Part shown: positions 54,383 through 62,205 of the stretch, one piece after another
Layout of the letters: each line of letters starts with the position of its first letter
Numbering within the stretch: position 1 is the first letter of the stretch
Source of the DNA: Phycisphaerae bacterium
Lineage (GTDB): Bacteria; Planctomycetota; Phycisphaerae; Phycisphaerales; UBA1924
Assembly: GCA_014192545.1 (NCBI GenBank)
Contig: BJHL01000002.1
Span: forward strand, 62,001 to 126,000
DNA: 64,000 bases
Reading direction: 5' to 3'
Made by a program: the position numbers and the translations under genes
The notes under the pieces: generated by a model
The model's database searches: none
The model's input: only the letters and a program-made list of their open reading frames with translations
What the model was told of the DNA's origin: nothing

Positions 54383-55954
54383 CTACGCGCTTTTGGTGCG
54401 GGTGGTGCTGTCGACCGTCGCGAGGCGGAGGATGTTGGCCTGCGTCATGTTGTCGCCGATGAGTTCGCCGGTGATGCGGCCTGAGCACATGACCAGGACT
54501 CTGTCGGAGAGGGCGAGGAGTTCGGGCATTTCGCTGCTGACGAGGAGGACGGCGAGGCCTCGCTGGCTGGCTTCGCGGACGAGGCGGTAGACTTCGTTTT
54601 TGGTGCCGACGTCGATGCCGCGGGTGGGTTCGTCGAGGAGCAGGACCTTGGTGTCTTTGCCGAGCCAGCGGGCGATGAGCAGCTTTTGTTGGTTGCCGCC
54701 TGAGAGTTCGCCTGGCAGGCTTGCGGGGCTGGCGGTTTTCACGCGGAACTCGGTGATTTTTTCGGCGATGGTGCGGTTCTCGCTCGCGAGTCCGCGCATG
54801 CCCATGGCGGCGGCGAGTTGGCGCATGAAGGGCAGCACCATGTTTTCGCCAACGCCCATGAGGAAGAAGAGGCCTTGGTTGCGGCGGTCTTCGGGGACGA
54901 AGCCGATCTTGGCATCGATGGCACCTTGCGGCGATGCGAGGTTGACGAGCGTGCCATTCACGAGCACTTCGCCTTGCGCGTTGGCATCGAGGCCGAAGAT
55001 GGCACTGAGCAGTTCGCTGCGGCCTGCGCCCACGAGGCCGCCGATGCCGACGACTTCGCCCGCACGGACGTGCAGCGAAATGTCGTGCAGTTTGCCGGTG
55101 CTCGATATGTTGCGGACTTCGAGCATGGGGGCGGTGCCCACTGCGCTGGTGCTGGCGTTGCCCGCGAACTGGCGGGCCTTGGCGGTTTCGATGCGTCTGC
55201 CGATCATTTGCTCGACGAGCGTGGGCTCGTCGATCTCTTTGACGATGTTGGTCGCGACGAATTTGCCATCGCGCAGCACTGTGACACGGTCACAGCAGGC
55301 GAAAATCTCGCCCATGCGGTGGCTGACATAGATGATCGTGATGCCCTGGCTCGCGAGGTTGCGAGCAATCGCCATCAGGCACTCGGCTTCGGCGATGGAG
55401 AGCGAGCTGGTGGGCTCATCGAGCACGATGACTTTGGGCGCGCCCTTGGCTTTGCCCAGACCATCGCTGCCGTCGTCGAGGGCAGCCGCGATTTGGCAGA
55501 TTTGCCGCTTGCCGGGTGACAATTCGCCCAGCGGGCGCGTTACGTCGATGGTTGGATCAAGCTGGTGGACCAGTCGCTGAGCGCGGCGTTTCATCGCGGC
55601 GAAGTTGACGAGGCCCAGGCTACTTGAAGGAATGTCGTGTAGACACAGATTCTCGGCAACGCTGAGGTTGGGGCACTGGGCGAGCTCTTGGTGCACGAGG
55701 CGAATGCCCGCATCAAAGGAGTCATCAATATCGCCCGCCTTGAGTTCGCGTCCGTCGATGATGACGCCGCCCGTGTCGGGCTTGTGCAGCCCCGCGATGG
55801 CCTTGCCCAGCGTGCTTTTGCCCGCGCCGTTCTCGCCCATGAGTGCGTGCACCTCGCCGCGAGCGAAGGTGACGGAGACATCATCGAGAGCTTGGGTAAT
55901 ACCAAAGCGCTTGGAGATGTTGCGGGCGATAAGGAAGGATTCAGAGGGGGGCAT
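54383..55954 (-). CDS. Sugar-type ABC transporter ATPase with two ABC domains (RbsA/MglA family)
   Basis: A 523-residue double ATPase. First domain: Walker A GENGAGKST, signature LSPGKRQ, and Walker B VIVLDEPTS. Second domain: GLVGAGRSELLSAIF with a degenerate P-loop, as normal in this family, and signature LSGGNQQ with VLLLDEPTRG. It should power import of a monosaccharide or nucleoside. The start MPPSESFLIARNISKRFG is used. No permease or binding-protein gene lies next to it, so it may be an orphan or its partners lie elsewhere. Confidence 0.9.
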   Translation of the reverse strand: MPPSESFLIARNISKRFGITQALDDVSVTFARGEVHALMGENGAGKSTLGKAIAGLHKPDTGGVIIDGRELKAGDIDDSFDAGIRLVHQELAQCPNLSVAENLCLHDIPSSSLGLVNFAAMKRRAQRLVHQLDPTIDVTRPLGELSPGKRQICQIAAALDDGSDGLGKAKGAPKVIVLDEPTSSLSIAEAECLMAIARNLASQGITIIYVSHRMGEIFACCDRVTVLRDGKFVATNIVKEIDEPTLVEQMIGRRIETAKARQFAGNASTSAVGTAPMLEVRNISSTGKLHDISLHVRAGEVVGIGGLVGAGRSELLSAIFGLDANAQGEVLVNGTLVNLASPQGAIDAKIGFVPEDRRNQGLFFLMGVGENMVLPFMRQLAAAMGMRGLASENRTIAEKITEFRVKTASPASLPGELSGGNQQKLLIARWLGKDTKVLLLDEPTRGIDVGTKNEVYRLVREASQRGLAVLLVSSEMPELLALSDRVLVMCSGRITGELIGDNMTQANILRLATVDSTTRTKSA

Positions 55955-56148
55955 TGGGGTGGATTGGGGTGTGGGAATTATGGTGATGACGGGGCTGGCA
56001 GCAAGCGATCGCAAGGGTACGGGTGGGAAGGGCCGCAGGCATCAAGGAGAGGTTGATTGACGAAATGTTATCTTTGTCGTGCCCAGAGAAAAACTTCGAT
56101 GTGCTCATCGAAGGAGTTGATCGATGCGAGACGATCGCTCGTGATGGA

Positions 56149-56793
56149 TCATGCGCTTGGACCAAGAATCTCGGCCAGCATGTCTTCATCCACGCCCAAG
56201 TACTCGAGCATGTGCTTGTCGTATGTCTCAGCGTCTTGATCGCGCGAGAGGTCCAGCCGCATCTCGTTGATGACTTTGGTCCCTTGCTTGATCCACGCGT
56301 CCCAGGTTTCGGCAGACACATTCTGCTGGATCCACGCGCCCAGCGGGCCGCGCATGGGCGGCTTGGCGAGACGATTGCCCGGGCGGCCGGTCTTGCGATC
56401 CATCATCACGTTTTCGCCCAGATTCACGGGCGTTTCGGCTTTGGCAACTTCGGGCACCGGTGCGCCGATCTTGGTCAGCAAGTCGCTCATCGCCTTTGCC
56501 GGCATGCGGTCGCCTTTTTGCGTGGCGGTCAAGAAACCTTTGCTGAGTATCGCGATGGCTTCATCACGCTTGTTGGCATCGATGAGCGACTGCCCAGCCA
56601 TCTGGTACGCTTTGCTGAAGCCGGCGTTGAGATCCACGCATTTGCCGTACGCGCCGGCAGCATCAAGGTGCCGCCCAGCCTGCGCGTAAGCTCCGCCCAG
56701 ACTGAACCAAGCCATGTCATTGGTGGGGTCAGCTTCGGGGCGGACCATGGTTTCAAACTGCGCGATGCGGCGATTGATAGCGTCGATGTCCAT
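56149..56793 (-). CDS. TPR protein with a C-terminal YggX-like (iron-trafficking) domain
   Basis: A 214-residue protein starting MDIDAINRRIAQFETMV. Residues about 27-105 are TPR-like helices (MAWFSLGGAYAQAGRHLDAAGAY). From about 130 to 207 the sequence follows the YggX family of Fe(II)-trafficking / oxidative-damage proteins: RGPLGAWIQQNVSAETWDAW, then TKVINEMRLDL and HMLEYLG. The N-terminal cysteine of stand-alone YggX is not seen. The frame from 57114 has an implausible leader. The fusion suggests TPR-mediated targeting of the YggX part, possibly to Fe-S metabolism; inference only. Confidence 0.72.
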   Translation of the reverse strand: MDIDAINRRIAQFETMVRPEADPTNDMAWFSLGGAYAQAGRHLDAAGAYGKCVDLNAGFSKAYQMAGQSLIDANKRDEAIAILSKGFLTATQKGDRMPAKAMSDLLTKIGAPVPEVAKAETPVNLGENVMMDRKTGRPGNRLAKPPMRGPLGAWIQQNVSAETWDAWIKQGTKVINEMRLDLSRDQDAETYDKHMLEYLGVDEDMLAEILGPSA

Positions 56794-57010
56794 TGGTCGC
56801 AATGGTAGAGCAGAGATTGGGAAGAAGGATTGCGAAGAGGAAATGCCAATCGCGCCGCCGTCGGACACGGTCCAACATCCAATGAAGCGGAGATTGTCAG
56901 TGATTGCACCACCGATTGCGGCGCGCAGCCGAAGCGATTCTTCGCTGTTTGTGATAGAGCCCATTCGTAAACCGCGCGTCCAGTGGCTTGCTTCGTGCGA
57001 ACAGCCTCGC

Positions 57011-57358
57011 ATGGCGATGCAATTGACCGATGAACAACTCGACTGGCTGGCCCAGCGAGTGTCCGATGCTGCGGTGTCGCCCAAGGGCGGGCGACCTGCG
57101 ATGGACATGCACAAGGCGCTGCGTGGTATCTTCTAGGTGCTTGACAACGGCGCGAAATGGAATTACTTGCCGCGCGAGTGTGGAGCCAAGAGCGCTGTGC
57201 ACAAGTACTTCGCGTCGTGGGTGCGTGAGCGTTTCTTCGAGAGCATCACTCGCGACGCGGGTGAACTCGTCGAAGGACGCTGCGGCTACAAGTTGCATGA
57301 GTCCTTTATCGACACGACCTTCAGCAAGGCTCGCTGCGGTGGCGACGGCATGGGAGAT
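57011..57358 (+). pseudogene. IS5-family transposase remnant with an in-frame amber stop
   Basis: ATG 57011 reads MAMQLTDEQLDWLAQRVSDA and GRPAMDMHKALRGIF, then TAG (57134-57136), and continues in the same frame with VLDNGAKWNYLPRECGAKSA, FASWVRERFFESI and FIDTTFSKARCGGDGMG, a normal IS5-like order (GRP, ALRGIF/VLDNG, W..LP, FIDTT). It ends abruptly near 57358, well before the catalytic C-terminal half. Inverted repeats were not seen. So it is an inactivated, truncated remnant. Confidence 0.75.
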
Positions 57359-57372
57359 TCTTTGAAGCACAC

Positions 57373-57570
57373 CTCCAGCGTCGAGTTCAACCCGTCATCA
57401 AATTCACCACGCTCTTCGGCTGGCTCGCCATCGAACTCGCGATTCACGTCAAAAAGCCGGCCTTTGAGCACACGCCAATCACCATCGCGTTGTCGGTCAT
57501 CTTCTTCCTCATCGGCATGTTCTTCGTCCATCGCCGCTTCTACGGCATGTTGATTAAATCCGACCAGACA
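57373..57570 (+). pseudogene. C-terminal fragment of a membrane protein
   Basis: In a different frame, right after the transposase remnant, the DNA reads LQRRVQPVIKFTTLFGWLAI, ALSVIFFLIGMFFVHRRFYG and MLIKSDQT. Two membrane helices and strongly preferred codons (TTC, CTC, ATC, GGC) suggest a genuine gene end. The frame then runs on into non-genic sequence. The front of the gene is missing, likely lost at the transposase junction. Confidence 0.45.
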
Positions 57571-57591
57571 TACACGCTACTTTGTTCTTCT

Positions 57592-57627
57592 ACAAACAAA
57601 AACCCGGAGCGATTTCGCTTCGGGGTT
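57592..57627 (-). terminator. Terminator of the PEP-CTERM fragment
   Basis: On the minus strand AACCCCGAAGCG, loop AAAT and CGCTCCGGGTT form a stem with one mismatch, then TTTTTGTTTG. Confidence 0.75.
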
Positions 57628-57653
57628 GTGCTTTCAGAGTTTTCAACATCACG

Positions 57654-57887
57654 TTACCGACGGCGACGTCCCGCCAGCAATCCGGAAACCACAGCGAGCA
57701 TCGCTGCGCCGGACGCGGGAATGGTGTTCGTGTCAAGCACAGTACCGATTGAACTAATGAAATGGTGTGAGAGCGTGTTGTTGTCAGCCGTGATCATCGA
57801 GAAGCCGTACGCGGTTGTGTTGCGGAACTGGCTTCCAGCGGCGACGCTCGTGATGGAATAGTGGCTCTGCGCACCTGCACCTGTCAC
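57654..57887 (-). pseudogene. C-terminal fragment of a PEP-CTERM-type protein
   Basis: A 77-residue reading ending SIGTVLDTNTIPASGAAML and then VVSGLLAGRRRR, a clear sorting tail, with a terminator after it. It has no signal peptide. The same frame extends upstream for about 20 more codons (VSFSNNPGNSRSHD) to a stop at 57951, through the terminator hairpin of the next gene. So the front of the gene has been lost. A translated short protein is also possible. Confidence 0.6.
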
Positions 57888-57928
57888 ATCGTGCGAACGA
57901 GAGTTACCGGGATTATTTGAAAATGAAA

Positions 57929-57963
57929 CTGCGGGGCGTGGAGTCTTGTTCTACGCCCCGCAG
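57929..57963 (-). terminator. Terminator of the PEP-CTERM gene
   Basis: CTGCGGGGCGT and ACGCCCCGCAG make an 11-bp perfect stem with a 13-base loop, followed on the minus strand by TTTCATTTTC, 22 bases past the stop at 57985. Confidence 0.85.
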
Positions 57964-57984
57964 TGTGTGATCGACAATCGAAGA

Positions 57985-58776
57985 TCAGCGACGACGACGA
58001 GCCACGAGCAGGCCACCCATGCCAGCCAGAGCAATCACGCCGGGTGCAGGAACGATGCTGACGTTGTTGAGACCGATGATCTGGTCGGGGCTGGTTTGCG
58101 TGGCGTTGTCGTCAACCCAGCGGAAGTAGATGCTGGTGCCAGCGTTCCAGTTGGAGGGCAGCACGTAGCCGACGCTGCGAGCCGTCACGCCGACTGTGTT
58201 GGGAACGGTGGTGATGGTTGGGTTGGGGCTTGCGACGGTGGAGACGTTCGTCCACGTCGTGCCGTTGACGCTGGCGAAGAGCCAGTAGCCAGGAAGCTGG
58301 TTCGCGCTCGAAGCAACGTTGTAGCGCACCGTGTCGAAGCTGATGGTCAGCGTGTCACCAGCGGTCATGATGCCGCCAGTGTTGTTGCGGAGTTCAAGTT
58401 GAATGATCGCACCAGCGACGGTCGTGGGGGCGGTCGCCAGAACGCGGTCGGCGGTGTTGCCAGCGGAGGCTGCTGCGTTGAAGCCGTTGTTGGCGTTCGT
58501 CGTGGGAGTCGTCGTCGCGGTCAAAACAGTTGCCGCGGTCGTGACTGCGTCGGTCGCAACGCTGCTTGCACCGCTGGCAGGAATGGACGTGCCCCACGTG
58601 GAGTTTGAACCAAAGCTGGTAGCGAAGTGACGCCAGCCCGTGGGAGCAGCCGTGCCGCTCGTGCCCATCGAATTGAAGTTTTCGGAATAGCCAACAAGCC
58701 CGAAGTTGGCTTGGGCAAGCGATGAGCCTGCGCACGCAGCCAATGTGATAGCCCCCGAAATCAATCGGATACGCAT
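57985..58776 (-). CDS. PEP-CTERM-type exported protein
   Basis: A 263-residue secreted protein with a signal peptide (MRIRLISGAITLAACAGSSL) and a sorting tail (VPAPGVIALAGMGGLLVA, then RRRR). The middle is Thr/Ala/Asn-rich and beta-like (TAATVLTATTTPTTNANNG). The ATG is preceded by GGAGGAGAGAGG with an upstream GNRA hairpin. The tail suggests surface or exopolysaccharide attachment. The neighbouring fragment (57654) ends in a similar tail. Confidence 0.78.
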   Translation of the reverse strand: MRIRLISGAITLAACAGSSLAQANFGLVGYSENFNSMGTSGTAAPTGWRHFATSFGSNSTWGTSIPASGASSVATDAVTTAATVLTATTTPTTNANNGFNAAASAGNTADRVLATAPTTVAGAIIQLELRNNTGGIMTAGDTLTISFDTVRYNVASSANQLPGYWLFASVNGTTWTNVSTVASPNPTITTVPNTVGVTARSVGYVLPSNWNAGTSIYFRWVDDNATQTSPDQIIGLNNVSIVPAPGVIALAGMGGLLVARRRR

Positions 58777-58780
58777 AAAC

Positions 58781-58807
58781 CTCTCTCCTCCGTGGGCTTT
58801 CGCCCAC
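58781..58807 (-). promoter_or_regulatory. Hairpin plus extended ribosome-binding tract in the leader of a PEP-CTERM gene
   Basis: On the minus strand GTGGGC, GNRA loop GAAA, GCCCAC (58792-58807), then GGAGGAGAGAG (58781-58791) and the ATG 4 bases later. The arrangement matches the orphan elements at 16682 and 16801. Confidence 0.7.
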
Positions 58808-58993
58808 AAACATCACAGTCAATCGGCCGCGACAAACTGCATGCGGAGTGCTGCTTCGCGGCAAGCGCACCCAGGCCAAAACCATTTTGGCGATAGCACA
58901 ATACCCGCGCGTGCAAGGTCGTGCGTCATCGTGGCGTTCTGTTTGTGTTCAGCGAAAGTTATTTCACATGCCGTTCACGTGGGCTTAGCGAAA

Positions 58994-61066
58994 TCAATCC
59001 TCATGCTGATGCGGCTTGAACGCCGCGATGACCTGTTGCTGCACCTGCGGCGGCGTGCGCTCGTCATGGCTGTAGTCCATCGTGAAGTTGCCCGCACCGC
59101 CGGTCATGCTCTTGAGCTCGTTGGCGTAGTTCTGCAGTTCACTCAGCGGAGCGATGGCCTTGACCATGCACTGATCGCCCGAGAGCACATCGCTGCTCTG
59201 CACGCGGCCGCGTTTGGTTGAGATGTGACCGGCGAGATCGCCAAGGTACTTGCTTGGCGCGGTGATCTCAAGCAGCGCGTAAGGCTCCATGAGCACGGGG
59301 CGAGCCTTTTGCACGGCGTCAATAAAGGCCCATTTTCCGGCGGAAACGAATGCGATTTCCTTGCTATCAACATCGTGATACTTGCCGTCGTACACACTCA
59401 CGCGAATGCCCTTCATGGGATAGCCGGCGATGGCACCATCGCTGAGAACTTGCCGCACGCCCTTTTCGACGGCGGGAATGAACTGCTTGGGAATGCTGCC
59501 GCCCACGGTGTCGTTGACGAATTCAAAGTCGCTGTTGGCATCATCAAGAGGTTCAACCCGCAAGTAGACTTCGCCGAATTGTCCTGAACCGCCGGTTTGC
59601 TTCTTGTGACGGTGATGGCCTTCGCTGATGCTGGTGATGGTTTCTTTGTACGCAACTTTGGGCGTGCTGGTGATGACATCGATTCCCAGCTTGCGGAGTT
59701 TCTCAAGCACAATGCGAAGATGCAGCTCGCCCATGCCGCGCATCACGGTTTGCTTGGTTGCGGAAATGCGTTCAAGCACCAGGCACGGGTCTTCGCTGAT
59801 GAGTTTGTGCATCGCCGCGCTGAACTTGGTCTCGTCAGTGTAGTTTTTGAGCTCGATGGCGAGCCCGAACATGGGCTTGGGCACAGGCAGCGGAATCAGA
59901 TGCACGCCGTCGTAGTCGTGGCTTTCATGAATGACATCGTTGAGATGCAGATCATCACACTTGGCGATTGCGCCGATGGACCCAGGGCCAAACTCGTGCT
60001 CTTCAACGTGGTCTTTGCCTTGCAAAATGAAGACGTGTCCGAGTTTGGTGGGCTTCTTGTGGTCGTTGATCAGAATGTCGCTCTTGGCTTTCAGCGTGCC
60101 TTGGTGTACGCGGAAGATCGCGATCTTGCCGAGGAAAGGATCAATCACGACGCGAAAGACGTGCGCGAGCAACTTGCCGGCGGGCTCGGGCTGCGCGTGC
60201 CACTCGACCTCTTCACCATCTTCCTTCTCGCGTTTGACAAACTCGGGCGGGTTAACTTCCAAGGGGCTTGGGCACAAACTCGCGAAGATGTGCAGCAGAT
60301 CATCCACGCCCGCACTGCTCTTGGCGCTCACAAAGCAGATTGGCACCAGGTGCGCCTCGCCCAGGCACTTTTCAAAGGCCGCGTGCAGTTTCTCCGGATC
60401 AAAGTTGCCATCACCGGCGTCAAGATACTGCATGGTCAGTTCGTCATCAACCTCGATCACCTGCTCCACGATGCGTTTGTGTGCCTCTTTCACGCTCGAA
60501 AAGTCCGAACGTTCGTTCGAGTCCTTGCCATCATGCTCAAACACGTTGATCACATCACCGCGAGCCTTCGTCGGCAAGTTGATCGGCAAGCACACATTGC
60601 CAAATGTCTCGCGCAACTGATCCGTCAACGCTTCAAGCTGCGAAGTGCTCGCTTCGTCCATCTTGTTGACAATCAGCATGCGCGGAATCTTGCGTTGCTC
60701 CGCAACATTCATCATCCGCCGCACCATGCTGTCAATGCCACGCGTCGCATCAACAACCACGGCGATGGTTTCACACGCCGGAAAGCATGCAATGGCATGA
60801 CCCACAAAATCAACCTTGCCAGGCGTGTCAATCAGATTGACCAGATGCCCCTCGTAATCAAAATGCACCACGCTGGGCTGAAGCGAATGCTTGTGGTGCT
60901 TCTCTTCCTCCGCCCAGTCGCTCACCGTGTTCCCTTCATTGATCGATCCCATGCGTTTGATCGCGCCGGTCGCAAAGAGCAGGCGATCAACCAGCGTGGT
61001 CTTCCCGCCGCCACCGCTCCCGCACAGAAGAATGTTGCGAATATCGCTAGCGTTGCGGCTGGGCAT
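58994..61066 (-). CDS. EF-G paralogue (FusA2-like) with a His-to-Lys change in the switch II motif
   Basis: A 690-residue translational GTPase. The G domain has the P-loop GSGGGGKTTL at 16-25, DTPGKVDF at 80-87, and NKMD. Domains II-V follow in EF-G order, ending with the QTGGSGQFGEVYL domain IV, and TKRGRV/SGD domain V. The catalytic histidine of DTPGH is lysine 84, as in other divergent EF-G-like proteins where it is changed. The start MPSRNASDIRNILLCG is used. It is therefore a second EF-G type, possibly for ribosome recycling or rescue, and not the housekeeping EF-G. The 308-base gap to the next gene holds only promoter-like sequence. Confidence 0.88.
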   Translation of the reverse strand: MPSRNASDIRNILLCGSGGGGKTTLVDRLLFATGAIKRMGSINEGNTVSDWAEEEKHHKHSLQPSVVHFDYEGHLVNLIDTPGKVDFVGHAIACFPACETIAVVVDATRGIDSMVRRMMNVAEQRKIPRMLIVNKMDEASTSQLEALTDQLRETFGNVCLPINLPTKARGDVINVFEHDGKDSNERSDFSSVKEAHKRIVEQVIEVDDELTMQYLDAGDGNFDPEKLHAAFEKCLGEAHLVPICFVSAKSSAGVDDLLHIFASLCPSPLEVNPPEFVKREKEDGEEVEWHAQPEPAGKLLAHVFRVVIDPFLGKIAIFRVHQGTLKAKSDILINDHKKPTKLGHVFILQGKDHVEEHEFGPGSIGAIAKCDDLHLNDVIHESHDYDGVHLIPLPVPKPMFGLAIELKNYTDETKFSAAMHKLISEDPCLVLERISATKQTVMRGMGELHLRIVLEKLRKLGIDVITSTPKVAYKETITSISEGHHRHKKQTGGSGQFGEVYLRVEPLDDANSDFEFVNDTVGGSIPKQFIPAVEKGVRQVLSDGAIAGYPMKGIRVSVYDGKYHDVDSKEIAFVSAGKWAFIDAVQKARPVLMEPYALLEITAPSKYLGDLAGHISTKRGRVQSSDVLSGDQCMVKAIAPLSELQNYANELKSMTGGAGNFTMDYSHDERTPPQVQQQVIAAFKPHQHED

Positions 61067-61375
61067 GGGATGTCTCCAAAGTAGAACTTGCTGCGAGTGC
61101 GGGCCGCACGAAACGCGTGGGCCCGCCACCTCAGGTGCCAGAATGGACTCGTGGAACAAGCATGACAACAGTCTACCGCAACCCGTAGATATGTGAAGGG
61201 GTTTGTAAGAGAAAGATCAAAGGTTTGTAAGCGGTTCGCATATTTTGTTCGCGGCTCGCGGCGAGTTGTTGCTGAGAAAAAGTTGCTGGTTTATTGGCAC
61301 AATGCCCTATTCGTGTCATATTTGGCATGCCGCGACGTTCTGTCGTGGAAGGCAACATTCTTGAAAGGGGATGCG

Positions 61376-62125
61376 ATGCGTGGTGTTCACATGATTGGTG
61401 CGGCGGCTGCAAGTGCGGCCCTGTTTGCCGCGGCTTCTTCGGCTCACGCCGTGCTGGTTATCAACTCCCAGCAGTTCACTTTCTTCGCCGCGTCAGCTTT
61501 CGGGGGCACACGCACGTTCAACCCCAGCCCCGGAACCAACTTTGACCAGACCTTCGGCCCGTCGACCCAATTACTGACATACACGGGTTCACTCTCTCCC
61601 AACCCAGGAACCGCCGAAGCCACGATCAGTGGCACATACTTCGCTCGCGGTGCAGCCGAGTTCACTCCGAACTCATTCAGCCTCATCGTACGAGCTGAGT
61701 ATTCGTCAACGCGGATCAACGTACCGCCCGCCGATTACGGTTCGGTTGGCGGACAATCGTCGATCCAAATCGATACCACCTTCACGCTGCTACAGGCTTC
61801 GACGATCTCGCTGGAAACCCGGCTTCAGCGCGGATCATCTGATCTCAACAACTGGGGCTACGACTCTGGTACGACGCGCGTGTTGAACGCGAGCAATGCG
61901 CAAGTTGCGATCATCGGCGTCGGCGAGCCTCGTCCTCTGGAGTTCGCTCTCGCTGCAGGTCAGTACACCATCTCGCAGCGCGTCTGGGCCGGCTACTTCA
62001 GCGCGTTCCTTCCCACCGACGGCAACGCTTTTTCAGACTACTTCCTGCGCGTGATTGTCCCCGCGCCCGGCGCGGTGGCGGTCACGGGATTGGCTGTCCT
62101 TTTTGCCGCACGCCGACGTCGCTGA
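61376..62125 (+). CDS. PEP-CTERM-type exported protein
   Basis: A 249-residue secreted protein. AAGGGG lies 6 bases before ATG 61376; the signal peptide (MRGVHMIGAAAASAALFAA) ends ASSAHA. The body is Ser/Thr/Asn-rich and beta-like. The tail is IVPAPGAVAVTGLAVLF then AARRRR, the PEP-CTERM sorting form. It lies divergent from the EF-G-like gene and 80 bases before gltX. Confidence 0.75.
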   Translation: MRGVHMIGAAAASAALFAAASSAHAVLVINSQQFTFFAASAFGGTRTFNPSPGTNFDQTFGPSTQLLTYTGSLSPNPGTAEATISGTYFARGAAEFTPNSFSLIVRAEYSSTRINVPPADYGSVGGQSSIQIDTTFTLLQASTISLETRLQRGSSDLNNWGYDSGTTRVLNASNAQVAIIGVGEPRPLEFALAAGQYTISQRVWAGYFSAFLPTDGNAFSDYFLRVIVPAPGAVAVTGLAVLFAARRRR

Positions 62126-62164
62126 TTCGCGCGTTTCAGCACGCTCCTTCTGTTCCTCATTCAC

Positions 62165-62190
62165 GGGCCGTCGCGTACTCGCGGCGGCCC
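62165..62190 (+). other. Stem-loop in the gltX leader
   Basis: GGGCCGTCGCG, loop TACT and CGCGGCGGCCC form an 11-bp stem with one T-G pair, followed by TTATCC. It lies 15 bases before gltX ATG. It may end the PEP-CTERM transcript or act as a leader structure of gltX. Confidence 0.55.
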
Positions 62191-62205
62191 TTATCCTGTG
62201 CCCCT

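Noticed and set aside
59597-61084. A 495-residue plus-strand frame
   Set aside because: Antisense to the EF-G paralogue, whose order of domains is convincing; the plus frame is a composition shadow.
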